Shown piece after piece: positions 45,233 through 54,820 of a stretch of DNA of 64,000 bases. Every line of letters begins with the position of its first letter. The stretch's first letter is position 1. Both the position numbers and the translations under genes were made by a program. The stretch comes from Aquibacillus kalidii (GTDB taxonomy: Bacteria > Bacillota > Bacilli > Bacillales > Amphibacillaceae), in the NCBI RefSeq assembly GCF_014280935.1, contig NZ_JACLZI010000034.1:1-64000 (forward strand), given 5' to 3'. The notes under the pieces were generated by a model, which had not been told where the DNA came from, searched no databases, and worked only from the letters and a program-made list of their open reading frames with translations.

Positions 45233-47059
45233 ATGCCTGATTGGTCTTATCATCCATTAAAAGTATTAATGCTAAATAAGTTATCTCCTACAACAAGTCG
45301 AGAGTTCATTCATAGATCGATGAGTTATATTGCCTCCATTCCGGGCGGTCGGAATCTTATTGGATTTTTAGGACATATGAAACCTCCGCTTCACTTGAAA
45401 AAGGAGATTAATGATGTTCATTATTGCTCACCTGTTGGATTAAGTAGTAGTATTGATCCTAATTTATCAGGTACAAAGGCATTTCAGGAGCTGGGGTTTG
45501 GATTTATCGAAATTGGGCCTATCGTCCTTACTGAACCTAAAGTACAAGATAAGCCAATTAGAAAAAACGATTCTATTTTGTTCTCAGAAAATCCAGAGAA
45601 AGTTTCTCTCCGATTAGCCATTAAGCAATTGACACGATTAGATATTCAGATTCCTATTTTTGCTAAGATCGATACTCAAGTAACTAAAAGCGAATGGAAC
45701 TCCATTGTCCAGCACTTAGCACCCTTTGTTAATGCTTTTATTGGGACAAGTGCGCAGATAAAAGCATATGTAGATCAGAATATGATGGAATTAGGGTGTT
45801 CTTTTTATCTATCTATGGCGGCAGATGAGGTATTAAATAGAGAATGGAATACTACAGAACTTTTAGGTATAGATGGAGTGGTTATCTCTGCTTCCTATCG
45901 AAATGACGACAACTATTTTCAGGAAGTGGCAGAAGCAAATACAAATCTATCTAGCGCCGTCAAAAGAGTTACACAAATGCAGCGTAACCTAACAATCTTA
46001 ACCTCTGGTGGAGTAGAGAAACCGGATGAGGCTCTGTCTTTAATTGATGCTGGTGCAGATTTGGTAATGGTAAAGGAAGGGTATGTAAAAGCAGGCCCTG
46101 GATTACCTAAGCGAATACATGAGCGCGTATTATATGAACAGCTAAAATTAGATAAAATTCACCACAATTGGTACTGGTCATTTCTTTTTGGGCTCTCTAT
46201 TCTAATTGGAGGTTTTATTGCATTATATTTTGCACTTACCAGTATTATCCTCCCCTATGATGAGTCTTTTATCGGTTTAACGAGAGCTGAGATTTTACAA
46301 GTAAATCCACTCATCCTCTCCTTCATGTCCCACGATAGAATGGCCTTGGCTGGAACGATGATATCTGGAGGAATATTGTATATCCAACTTGCACGTCATG
46401 GCATTAAAAATAACTTACATTGGACAAAGGTTGCTTTCCACAGTGCAGCAATCATAGGATTTCTAGGAATATTCCTATTTATTGGCTATGGATATTTTGA
46501 TTGGTTACACGGACTATTTTGGCTTGTGCTATTACCAATCTATTATTCCAGCTTTAAAGAGGGAAAAAGAGTTACAGGTAGTCCTTGTTCAAGTCATGGA
46601 GAAAATGATCGAGCATGGAGATACGGTCTTTATGGTCAGTTCCTGTTCATTATGCAAGGATTTATGATAATTGTAGGTGGATTTGTTATTTCTGCAATTG
46701 GGGTCTCTAAAGTATTTGTTACAACAGACTTAAGCTTCTTGTGTATGTCCCCACAAATGTTGGACAGTATTAGTAACCAATTGATTCCTGTTATCGCACA
46801 TGATCGGGCAGGATTTGGTAGCGCCTTAATAAGTGTAGGTTTGCTCGTTTTAATGGTGTCTTTATGGGGCTTCAGAAAAGGAGAACGTTGGGTATGGAAC
46901 ACCCTTGCATTAGGAGCATTACCTGCATTTTTGGCGGGAATAGGAACACACCTTTACATTGGCTATACAACGTTTATACACTTATTACCCGTTTATTTTT
47001 TAGTATTATTATATTTACTAGGATTAGTATTTTCTTTTCCGTTTTTAAAGAAAAAATAG
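45233..47059 (+). CDS. Dihydroorotate-dehydrogenase-like domain fused to a membrane domain
   Basis: This 608-residue protein. Residues 1-~305 form a TIM-barrel like PyrD (CSPVGLSSSIDPN, FQELGFGFIEIGPIVLTEPK, ILTSGGVEKPDEALSLIDAGAD and a phosphate-binding end). Several PyrD catalytic residues are not obvious. After ~310 come eight or more helices with a repeated element: LSFMSHDRMALAGTMISGG and IPVIAHDRAGFGSALISVG. The enzyme may be a membrane flavoprotein; the role of the membrane part is unknown. ATG 45233 with AGGAAGGTG. Confidence 0.8.
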   Translation: MPDWSYHPLKVLMLNKLSPTTSREFIHRSMSYIASIPGGRNLIGFLGHMKPPLHLKKEINDVHYCSPVGLSSSIDPNLSGTKAFQELGFGFIEIGPIVLTEPKVQDKPIRKNDSILFSENPEKVSLRLAIKQLTRLDIQIPIFAKIDTQVTKSEWNSIVQHLAPFVNAFIGTSAQIKAYVDQNMMELGCSFYLSMAADEVLNREWNTTELLGIDGVVISASYRNDDNYFQEVAEANTNLSSAVKRVTQMQRNLTILTSGGVEKPDEALSLIDAGADLVMVKEGYVKAGPGLPKRIHERVLYEQLKLDKIHHNWYWSFLFGLSILIGGFIALYFALTSIILPYDESFIGLTRAEILQVNPLILSFMSHDRMALAGTMISGGILYIQLARHGIKNNLHWTKVAFHSAAIIGFLGIFLFIGYGYFDWLHGLFWLVLLPIYYSSFKEGKRVTGSPCSSHGENDRAWRYGLYGQFLFIMQGFMIIVGGFVISAIGVSKVFVTTDLSFLCMSPQMLDSISNQLIPVIAHDRAGFGSALISVGLLVLMVSLWGFRKGERWVWNTLALGALPAFLAGIGTHLYIGYTTFIHLLPVYFLVLLYLLGLVFSFPFLKKK

Positions 47060-47096
47060 AGACGTTACTTTCAGTAGGTTAGTAACCTCTCTATTT
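47054..47096. terminator. Bidirectional terminator
   Basis: AAATAGAGACGTTACT and AGTAACCTCTCTATTT pair with one mismatch between convergent genes. Confidence 0.85.
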
Positions 47097-47456
47097 CTTC
47101 TTACTTTCTCCTAACAAGTCTAATAAAACCCTACCCTCCAATATTAAATCACGATATTCTAATGAAATAATTAGTATCATTACCATGAAAACTACTACTG
47201 TTAAATAGAATAGTCTTAACCGTATTTTTCTAAATTTAAGGGGATTAACTGATATACTTAACTTCTTTGATACTATTACCTCTACACCAGTTAATATCAA
47301 AGCAAAAGTAAGCACAATGAGCGATGCAAATACCTGTTTAACTTTAATTGACACTATTAGGGATTGTTGTATAACACGCCCCTCTAAATTATCTTTTGAG
47401 ACAATGAATTGTTCCGTAACATTCCCCTTCCAATCATACTGTACGACATCTAACAT
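47091..47456 (-). CDS. Hypothetical two-helix membrane protein
   Basis: This 121-residue protein has a hydrophilic start, helices at about 42-60 and 82-100, and a polar tail. No family recognised. Confidence 0.6.
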   Translation of the reverse strand: MLDVVQYDWKGNVTEQFIVSKDNLEGRVIQQSLIVSIKVKQVFASLIVLTFALILTGVEVIVSKKLSISVNPLKFRKIRLRLFYLTVVVFMVMILIISLEYRDLILEGRVLLDLLGESKKK

Positions 47457-47568
47457 ACTCTCTTCTATTTCGGTAAATGCATTTCAGTAATGCAATCAAA
47501 TGGACTAGGCATTTCAGGTTCTCCTTACTTATTATTATAGTTTTCTCATTAAGATTAGTAATCTAAAA

Positions 47569-47820
47569 TTAAATAAATAGCCATATAAAACCTATACACC
47601 CTATTACATTAAAGGTGATACCTACTAATGCTAATATAGCACCTCTTTGATTCAACTGTTTTCCTTCTTTCAGACTGATCACACCAATAAGTAAACCTAC
47701 TAAACTCAGTATTGTTCCTTCTTTAATAAAAATCAGACCGAAAATAGCTATCATTCCGATCATAAAAGAACCTATTGCTTTTTTATTTATAGAGTTAACG
47801 TGATTAACTTGGTTACTCAT
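47569..47820 (-). CDS. DUF4190-like small membrane protein
   Basis: This 83-residue protein has two to three helices and the glycine-rich SLVGLLIGVISLKEGKQLNQRG...ALVGITFN pattern typical of DUF4190-type proteins. AAGGGAG site before ATG 47820. Confidence 0.65.
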   Translation of the reverse strand: MSNQVNHVNSINKKAIGSFMIGMIAIFGLIFIKEGTILSLVGLLIGVISLKEGKQLNQRGAILALVGITFNVIGCIGFIWLFI

Positions 47821-47896
47821 CAAAATCTCCCTTATCTAAACTTTGTATGTTATCTGTAGAAACCATATACAAGATTACTTGCTTGATTTCACCCTT

Positions 47897-48793
47897 TTAA
47901 ATTTGTTGAACAATTTTCTTAATTGCTCCTATTACTACATCTGGTCTATCTATATGTATGGAGTGGCTTGATTCTTTTGCAAAAATTAACTCACTACTTA
48001 CACTCAGGTCAGTCTGATTTATGATAAGTTCTTCCCACTTTTCCTCTAACAGTCTAACCTCCCATTCTGGGAATCCCTCTTTTGCTCCCAAATTTACATT
48101 GTAGTCTTTATCTCGACCAATAACTACAAGAGGTATGTCAGGAAATTCACCTATTTTTATGATTGTGTCTGCATCCTTCTTCCAATTGCTAATTTCATCG
48201 TGTATAGCCTTATACATAGAAGGATTAATCTGAAACGTTAGCAAGCTATCTTGAATATCGATAGGAAACTGTTTTTGCTTATCACTAAGGGAAAGAGATA
48301 TTAATTCTCTTAATTCCTCTTTTTCCATTGTAGAATAGGTTCGACATTTTTCTAACCAACTTTCGTCCGTTTCATCCCCATCTAACACTGGTAGGACTAA
48401 TTGATCTAATTCGTGTAAATTTACTGAAGTGGAATCTACTAAAACCATCCCTGCAACCAATTCAGGAAACTTCTTGGCAAAATGTTGTGCACATAACCCA
48501 CCATACGAGTGACCAACTAGAATGACCGGTTGATTTAATTCCAATTGATACATGATTTCCTTTAACTCCATAACGACAGCTTGTGTATTACGGATGTTTT
48601 CACCCAAGTCACTTAAGCCAAGACCAGGCCGATGAAACATGATTATTCTATTTGACTAATACAATGACTCTGACACATCATACCAGTCATAAAATGAGCA
48701 ACCCATACCTGTCAGAATAATGATCGGTATGCCTTTGCTCCCTTTTAAAAGTACTTCTATCCTATTATTATTTACTGTTATAAACTGATTCAT
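47897..48793 (-). pseudogene. Alpha/beta hydrolase interrupted by one TAG
   Basis: A 299-codon frame from ATG 48793 reads IILTGMGCSFYDW, a stop TAG at 48658-48656, then SNRIIMFHRPGLGLSDLGEN, LVGHSYGGLCAQHF (Ser elbow) and a late Asp/His (VIGRDKD, SSHSIHIDRP). Everything apart from codon 46 is intact. A CAG-to-TAG change is the simplest cause. A shorter frame starting inside (48640) lacks the oxyanion segment and is unlikely to work. Confidence 0.82.
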
Positions 48794-48926
48794 ATACGGT
48801 CCCTCAATCTAATATGGAATGCATGCCCCTAAAGAATAAGATTATCGCAATCCTATGTATAATATCTTATCCTTCTTCAAATGAAGATAGCAGTGCTTTC
48901 GTTACAATCAATCACTTATTAATACA

Positions 48927-49352
48927 TTATTTGTCAAACCTCTTTTGTAGAAAATACTGGTGAAATCCTTTTGGATGATCTTCCAAAACGCCAAATACTT
49001 GATAGCCATTCTTTTTATAAAATTCTGGAGCCTGGAAACTAAATGTATCTAAATAGATGAACCTACATCTTTTTTCTCTCGCAAAAGCTTCCATTTCTTT
49101 TAATAGTTTACTTCCATAACCCTTGTGCCTGACAGTTTTATCAACCCATAAGAAATCCACATGCAAATGATGCCAATACATCGTGCCCGTTATTCCAGCT
49201 ATTGTTTCGCCTGAATCATCTTTCATGGTAAAGGAAATATTTTCCTTTGGGGTTTTTAACTCGTCTGGTAGCTGCTCCATATTATGTTCGATAACTTTCT
49301 TTCTAATATAATCACTTTCCTCTTGTTTACTTTGCTTTATAATCTTCAACAC
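48927..49352 (-). CDS. GNAT acetyltransferase
   Basis: This 141-residue protein has VDFLWVDKTVRHKGYGSKLL (acetyl-CoA loop) and APEFYKKNGYQVFGVLEDHP. TTG start after AAAGGGG. Substrate unknown. Confidence 0.87.
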   Translation of the reverse strand: MLKIIKQSKQEESDYIRKKVIEHNMEQLPDELKTPKENISFTMKDDSGETIAGITGTMYWHHLHVDFLWVDKTVRHKGYGSKLLKEMEAFAREKRCRFIYLDTFSFQAPEFYKKNGYQVFGVLEDHPKGFHQYFLQKRFDK

Positions 49353-49442
49353 TTTATCCCCTTTACTAATTAGTGTAGATTACTACTAAATTCACGTTTT
49401 CCTCAATCAAGCAACCAAAGTCGAAGGGCTGCTTAAAAGTAG

Positions 49443-49988
49443 TTACTGGCTGTTCCAGTCATTAGCCAACATCCCGTATACGATGTGGTCAACATAATGG
49501 TCATATAACCATTCAGCCTGTCTAATACAGCCTTCGTTCACAAATCCCAATCTTTCAGGTATGGACCTGCTCTTCATATTTTCCACAGCAGCGGTTATAT
49601 CAACTTTATTAAGACCCAATTCGTTAAAAGCATAATCAGTTAGTGCCTTTGCTACTCTTGTCATAATCCCCTGACTTTGATAGTCCTTTCCTAACCAATA
49701 ACCTATATAAGCAATTTTATTTGTCCAATCAATTTTGTTATAACTAGCAGTACCAACGATCTCACCATTATATAAAATAAATGTTGTTAGACTTTGATTA
49801 TCTGCATAGCCTCTTCTACTAGATTTAATGAATGCTTTTGTATCTTCCACGCTAGTAGTCATGTCTAACCACGGAAGCCATTCACGTAGATGTTCTCTAG
49901 AAGCATCTGTTAGCTCAAAGACCCGTTCCGCATCCTTTAGCTCAACTAACTTTAATGATAATTCTTCATCGATTTTATGTACAAACAT
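49443..49988 (-). CDS. GNAT acetyltransferase (YdaF/RimL type)
   Basis: This 181-residue protein has LREWLPWLD, YWLGKDYQSQGIMTRVAKAL and NMKSRSIPERLGFVNEG, the signature of the ribosomal-protein-serine acetyltransferase-like group. ATG 49988 follows GGGGGGAG; the longer upstream frame is not used. Confidence 0.88.
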   Translation of the reverse strand: MFVHKIDEELSLKLVELKDAERVFELTDASREHLREWLPWLDMTTSVEDTKAFIKSSRRGYADNQSLTTFILYNGEIVGTASYNKIDWTNKIAYIGYWLGKDYQSQGIMTRVAKALTDYAFNELGLNKVDITAAVENMKSRSIPERLGFVNEGCIRQAEWLYDHYVDHIVYGMLANDWNSQ

Positions 49989-50131
49989 TTTTCTCCCCCC
50001 TAAAAAGATCCAATCATTCATATTTCTAAAACGTGTAACATTTATTTTAGCATAATTATCCATTTTAAGATTACAAATTAGAAGATATATTTTCTTACAT
50101 AAGTAGTAAGAGCATATAGCTTGATAATATA

Positions 50132-50169
50132 GAAAAGGGTTATCCATGCATCTCTGGATAACCCTTTTC
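50132..50169. terminator. Terminator of cadCA
   Basis: GAAAAGGGTTATCC/GGATAACCCTTTTC perfect 14-bp stem. Confidence 0.92.
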
Positions 50170-50182
50170 CCTAGTATTTTTG

Positions 50183-52318
50183 TTAAAATTGTTTACTCTT
50201 TACCCTTAATAAACGAAGACTATTCAACGTTACCAAAAGGGTTGCACCCATGTCTGCAAAGATTGCTATAAATAGAGTAAGCCAACCAGGTAGAACTAAG
50301 AGTAAAGCCACTAATTTAATGGCTAACGAAAATGTAATATTTTGCTTAATAATCGTTAAAGCTTTACGACTTAATTGGATCGTGTAAGGCAGCTTACTAA
50401 GATCGTCAGACATCAAAGCTATGTCGGCAGTCTCTAATGCTGTATCTGTTCCAGCCCCACCCATTGCTACACCTACTGTAGAAGCAGCCAGTGCTGGCGC
50501 ATCGTTAACACCATCACCTATCATCGCAACACTTTGATGATTACTTCTTAACTTTTTAATGAAGTTTAGCTTATCCTCAGGTAGCAAGTCTGCTTTAACA
50601 TCGGAAACACCTACCAGTTTCCCAATCTTATCTGCAGTCCTCTGATTATCACCAGTCAACATTACAGTTGAGATTCCTAATTGATTTAACTGAGCAACTA
50701 CTTTCTTAGAATTTGACCTAATTTCATCAGCTACAGCAATTAAGGAGAGTATTTCCCTTTCTGTACCTAAAACCATAACGGTTTTTCCTTCATTTTGTAA
50801 TACTGTAATTTTATCATTAATTGATTGTTCCATGTTTTCATGTAACTCATCAAATAGATTTGGACTTCCAACATAAAATAGTTCATTATTTACTTTCGCT
50901 TTTACACCCTTACCAGTAATCGATTGAAACTCATCAACCAAAACACTATTAAAGTCTAATTCAATTTGGTCTGCTTTTCGTAAAATAGCTGAAGCTAGAG
51001 GGTGTTGTGATCCTTTTTCAATTGCAGCTGTAATACATAGTAGTTCTCTTTCATCCCTAGCAAATGTTACGAGATCCGTTACAGTTGGTATCCCTTTCGT
51101 TAATGTTCCAGTTTTATCAAAAGCGATCGCTTTTAATGCTCCAGCTTCTTCTAAATGAATTCCACCCTTAATTAATACACCGTTCTTTGCAGCATTTCCT
51201 ATAGCTGTTACAACCGCAACTGGAGTTGAAACAACTAGTGCACATGGACAACCAACTACCAATACGGATAAACCTTGATAAACCCATAAGTTCCAATCAG
51301 CTCCAAACAACGGTGGGATAATTGCTATTAAAGCGGCAATTACAACGATAGCCGGTGTATAATATTTAGCAAATTTATCAACAAACGCTTGTGAAGGCGC
51401 TCGTTCAGCTTGAGCTTCTTCCACCAAATGAATTATTTTTGAAATAGTAGTATCTTCGACTTTTTTCGTAACTCTTACTTCAAGTAACCCTTCTTCATTC
51501 AATGTTCCTGCAAAAACTTCATCCTCTATTGTTTTGGATACTGGAATACTTTCACCAGTAATAGCAGCCTGGTTTAAGGTAGAAATACCACGAATAACAA
51601 CACCATCCATTGCTAACTTTTGTCCTGGTTTTACAATCATAACGTCATCTACTTGTATCTCTTCAACCTGAATCAACATTTCTTCGTTCCCACGCCGAAT
51701 TAAGGCTTCCTTCGGGGCTATATCCATTAAAGATTCAATCGATTGACGAGCTTTATCCATTGAATACCGCTCTAGTGCTTCGCTGATAGCAAATAATATA
51801 ACGACAGTTGCTCCTTCTCCCCACTCACCAATGATTGCAGCACCTATAATGGCAATCGTCATGAGTGTGTTCATATCGAATTTCAATCTTGCTAAATTTT
51901 TAAACCCTTTTAAAAAAAGTGAATAACCACCAATTAGAATGGAAGTAGCATAACCAACCGTCGGTATAAGATGCTCCTCACCAAATTGTTGTCCTAATAT
52001 CCAACTTGCCAAAAGAATTAAGGCCGAGATATAAACTTTTATATTTTCTCTTTGTTTCCAAAATGGTTCTGGGGCTTCTTTTTGTTCATTTTCATTACGC
52101 AATTTCAAATTTTCAAAAGCACCAGCCTTTTCCAGTGCTTCGATTGTGGTCTCCCCTGTTACTGTTATTTTGGAAGCTCCAAAATTAACTCTTGCATCTA
52201 AAACACCATCCAGGTGTTTCACGTTCTTTTCGAACGTTTTCGCACAGCCAGCTCAGGTGAATCCTTGAACCCTATAGGTTACTTCCTGCTCTGTTGTGTT
52301 AGAGTGTTGTTCAGACAT
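50183..52318 (-). CDS. cadA: Cd/Zn/Pb-exporting P-type ATPase with in-frame TGA at the first HMA cysteine
   Basis: The full 712-codon frame begins at ATG 52318 (GAGGTG upstream, overlapping cadC). Codon 22 is TGA (52255-52253), where GFTCAGCA would place the first Cys of the metal-binding CxxC. The rest is intact: CPC in [16 protein letters not shown], phosphorylation site [26 protein letters not shown] and about eight helices. CadA pumps Cd2+, Zn2+ or Pb2+ out. If TGA stops translation, a GTG at 52222 could restart and give an ATPase without its HMA domain. A hairpin lies 17-35 bases after the TGA. Confidence 0.85.
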
Positions 52319-52694
52319 TGACTTTCACCTCATTCCTATGAGTTAATGCGATCATCATTAACTGTTTAATGTGATTATCATCTAAAGAGTAAAAGGCCAA
52401 TTTCCCTTCTTTTCTAAATTTGACAATTCCTTGTTTATGAAGAGTACGTAAATGATGAGAAGCGGTCGCAACAGTAGATCCGATGATGTTAGCAATGTCA
52501 CAAACACACAACTCTTCATCCTGACATAATGCAAAGGAAATTTTCGCCCTATTTTCATCAGCAAGTACTTTAAATAACTGTGCAACACCAGTAATATCTT
52601 CTCTTTGTAACTCTGCATGTATTCGTTTTACTTTTGGTTCATCGTAACAGTAAATATCACAAGTATCCTTTTGCACCAATTCGTAAACCTCCAC
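52311..52694 (-). CDS. cadC: CadC, ArsR/SmtB-family metal-sensing repressor
   Basis: This 127-residue winged-helix repressor has Cys ligands near the N terminus (DTCDIYCYDE), ELCVCDIANIIG in the recognition region and TASHHLRTLHKQGIVKFRKEG. Metal binding releases DNA. It overlaps cadA by eight bases. TCAAAT palindromes flank its promoter. Confidence 0.95.
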   Translation of the reverse strand: MEVYELVQKDTCDIYCYDEPKVKRIHAELQREDITGVAQLFKVLADENRAKISFALCQDEELCVCDIANIIGSTVATASHHLRTLHKQGIVKFRKEGKLAFYSLDDNHIKQLMMIALTHRNEVKVNV

Positions 52695-52702
52695 TCATCA
52701 TT

Positions 52703-52767
52703 ATTCAAATATTCATTTGATTATATTCTAACAATTTCCATCTTGATAATCAAATGAATATTTGAAT
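52703..52767 (-). promoter_or_regulatory. cad promoter with two CadC operators in a 22-bp inverted repeat
   Basis: TTGATT and TAGAAT with a 17-base spacer form the promoter. TCAAATATTCATTTGA (52705-52720) and its reverse complement (52750-52765) lie on either side, inside a perfect 22-bp inverted repeat (52703-52724 and 52746-52767). This matches the TCAAATA-type sites of CadC/SmtB repressors. Confidence 0.85.
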
Positions 52768-53079
52768 ATCAGAAAAACATCATGATAGATAAAACAAAAA
52801 CTATTACCTTTTCCCGGATGAAGTAATGTACAAATTACCATTTTATTTATTAGGTTCCATTTAGAGAACTTTGATGCTTTCTGATTAACTGTTGAGATAA
52901 AATACGTAAAATGAATGCCTTGTAAGTGTTCGTATTGTTCCGTCAGAATACTCTACTTTCCGTGGTGGTACGACCTCTGATTCCTCTGGTACAGAAAACG
53001 TACTTCCAGAATTTGCAGGCTCGTGCTATTCCTGTAGGACATGGATGCTTCTAATCCATCAACCCATTGACACAGATAC
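52768..53079. other. Intergenic with an unusual, less AT-rich stretch
   Basis: About 310 bases. 52920-53050 is richer in GC and open on the plus strand (VRIVPSEYSTFRGG and on), but without start or ribosome site. It may be a remnant of a transferred gene. Confidence 0.35.
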
Positions 53080-53352
53080 TTACAAAGATGAATTTTTGTT
53101 AATGTGTCTTTTTTTAATTAATGTTGCTACCCCAATAGCAAATAGTGCATGAATACCTACAAAAAGCACTGCAAAAATCCATAATTCAAAAATTTCTCTT
53201 ATGATCGTATAAAGAAAACCCACAAACATACTTGTAAAGGTTAGAATGACTTTGTTGACCCTATCAAAACATAAGAGAATCATTAGGTTAATTAAAAATA
53301 CAAACACACCTATTCCAAAGAAATAGATGATAATGAAAGCCAAAAATCCCAT
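53080..53352 (-). CDS. Small hypothetical membrane protein
   Basis: This 90-residue protein has three helices and a basic C terminus (KKRHINKNSSL). ATG 53352 follows GGGAG. No family recognised. Confidence 0.6.
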   Translation of the reverse strand: MGFLAFIIIYFFGIGVFVFLINLMILLCFDRVNKVILTFTSMFVGFLYTIIREIFELWIFAVLFVGIHALFAIGVATLIKKRHINKNSSL

Positions 53353-53402
53353 TTTCATCACTCCCTACTTACCAAATTCAAAATTAAATAGCTCCTAGCC
53401 TT

Positions 53403-53893
53403 TCATATTTTTTTTAGAAAACGCCATATTTCGATAGATAAACTAAGACTTAAGACTATTTCAACTAATTCAATTTCTTTCATATTAATAGTTATTAAAC
53501 CATTATTAACTTGATAATATTCTAATAACTTGCCATTCAACAAATGAAAATCATGGTGATATCTATTAAAGATCTCCTCATCATTTTCTAATCTATTTTT
53601 CAGCCAAGGTAAATAAAATCCCTTTAACCAGATATCATCTGCAATTAAGTGAGTGTAGTAACCTAAAATATAAGGAGAATCCCTATGTAAACGTTTTTTT
53701 TCAAAAACTCCTTATAATTGATACTCCTTGAATAATCATCATTATCCCCACTATAAAAGTGAGACAGCTCTTTAGGTGAAACAGCGTCAGGAACGACCCC
53801 ACCTACTAAGAATGATGAGTTATCCGTCAATTCTAATTCGTCTGCTATTCGGTTAGCTATAATTAAATGCATTACTCTTGAACCCTTCAACAA
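53403..53893 (-). pseudogene. Zinc-dependent phospholipase-C-like protein, frameshifted
   Basis: The first part reads MHLIIANRIADELELTDNSS, FLVGGVVPDAVSPKELSHFY, then meets an A8 run (53694-53701). The continuation HRDSPYILGYYTHLIADDIW...NRYHHDFHLLN is in the next frame; one extra A would restore a protein of about 163 residues. His/Asp residues (MHL, PDAVSP, HFY, YYTHLIADD) fit the zinc-dependent phospholipase C family. Confidence 0.7.
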
Positions 53894-54173
53894 AGGCCCT
53901 TTATCTCATATTCATCCTTTTTTAATATTAACATATTTATCCAAGTTCCTATTATAAAGTTGAAATTAGATCATTAAAAAATAGTCCTCTTTCTTTTAAC
54001 AAACCTATAAATAAAGACACCTGATTTATTTGATTACATACAATTTATTAACACTTCTCTGGAAACCCAATATTATATAACTATATGCCAATGGGATCAT
54101 AGGTTACCTTTGCAGTTAGAACTGTTTACATTAAGGGTTAATTGATAAAAAGAGTTGTCATTCCAATCTGTTC
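53894..54173. other. Intergenic, nothing recognised
   Basis: AT-rich spacer between the broken phospholipase gene and cwlJ; no ORF with a ribosome site. Confidence 0.4.
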
Positions 54174-54206
54174 AAAATCAGAAAAAGTCTACATTTTTCT
54201 GATTTT
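54174..54206. repeat. 13-bp perfect hairpin upstream of cwlJ
   Basis: AAAATCAGAAAAA and TTTTTCTGATTTT with a seven-base loop end 34 bases before the cwlJ start. It could be a terminator for upstream transcription or a leader structure. Confidence 0.7.
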
Positions 54207-54239
54207 GGAAAATACAATACATTTAGAGGTGATGAAAAA

Positions 54240-54680
54240 GTGCCAAGAGTTAAATACACAGATAGTGATGTTGATTTAATGGCCAGGATGATGAGAGCCG
54301 AAGCGGAAGGTGAAGGGCGACTGGGAATGCTGATGGTTGGGAATGTCATAGTGAATCGGCTAAAAGCTAATTGTTTAGATTTTAAAGAACTAAGGTCCAT
54401 ACGCGATGTAATTTATCAAGTACAGGGTGGAAATTATTCCTTTGAGGCTGTTCAAAAAGGTAATGTGTTTTATAACAGAGCTAGGGGTGTAGAAAAGAAG
54501 TTAGCTAAACAAACATTGGAAAGTTGGAGACAACATCCTGCCAAATATGCACTATGGTATTTCAATCCGTATGCTGAATGCCCACCTACTTGGTATAACC
54601 AGCCACATACAGGGCAATATAAGCAGCATTGTTATTACGAACCACAAGCAAACACATGTGAAGGTGCCTATAGATATTAA
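54240..54680 (+). CDS. cwlJ: Spore cortex-lytic enzyme CwlJ
   Basis: This 146-residue SleB/CwlJ-family hydrolase has DVDLMARMMRAEAEGEGRLG (catalytic Glu), VGNVIVNRL, YQVQGGNYSFEAVQ and ALWYFNPYAECPPTW. It breaks down cortex peptidoglycan during germination. No signal peptide, as for CwlJ. GTG start after GAGGTGATG. It supports a spore-forming host. Confidence 0.95.
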   Translation: MPRVKYTDSDVDLMARMMRAEAEGEGRLGMLMVGNVIVNRLKANCLDFKELRSIRDVIYQVQGGNYSFEAVQKGNVFYNRARGVEKKLAKQTLESWRQHPAKYALWYFNPYAECPPTWYNQPHTGQYKQHCYYEPQANTCEGAYRY

Positions 54681-54726
54681 GGTAAACTGGGACATGGGGA
54701 CAGGTCCCTTGTCCCAGTTTACTACC
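54681..54726. repeat. GGGACA-type hairpin repeat
   Basis: GTAAACTGGGACA (54682-54694) and TGTCCCAGTTTAC (54710-54722) form a 13-bp stem; the loop is itself partly palindromic (GGGGACAGGTCCC). Such GGGACA/TGTCCC hairpins recur in Bacillaceae genomes; here it may also end cwlJ. Confidence 0.7.
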
Positions 54727-54820
54727 TCTAACACAAAGGCAAGATACTAATCTAAGTCACCTTCACCTGGATCTTGTGTTAAACGAGTTACTAAAATGAA
54801 CTGTACGAATCAGCAATATA

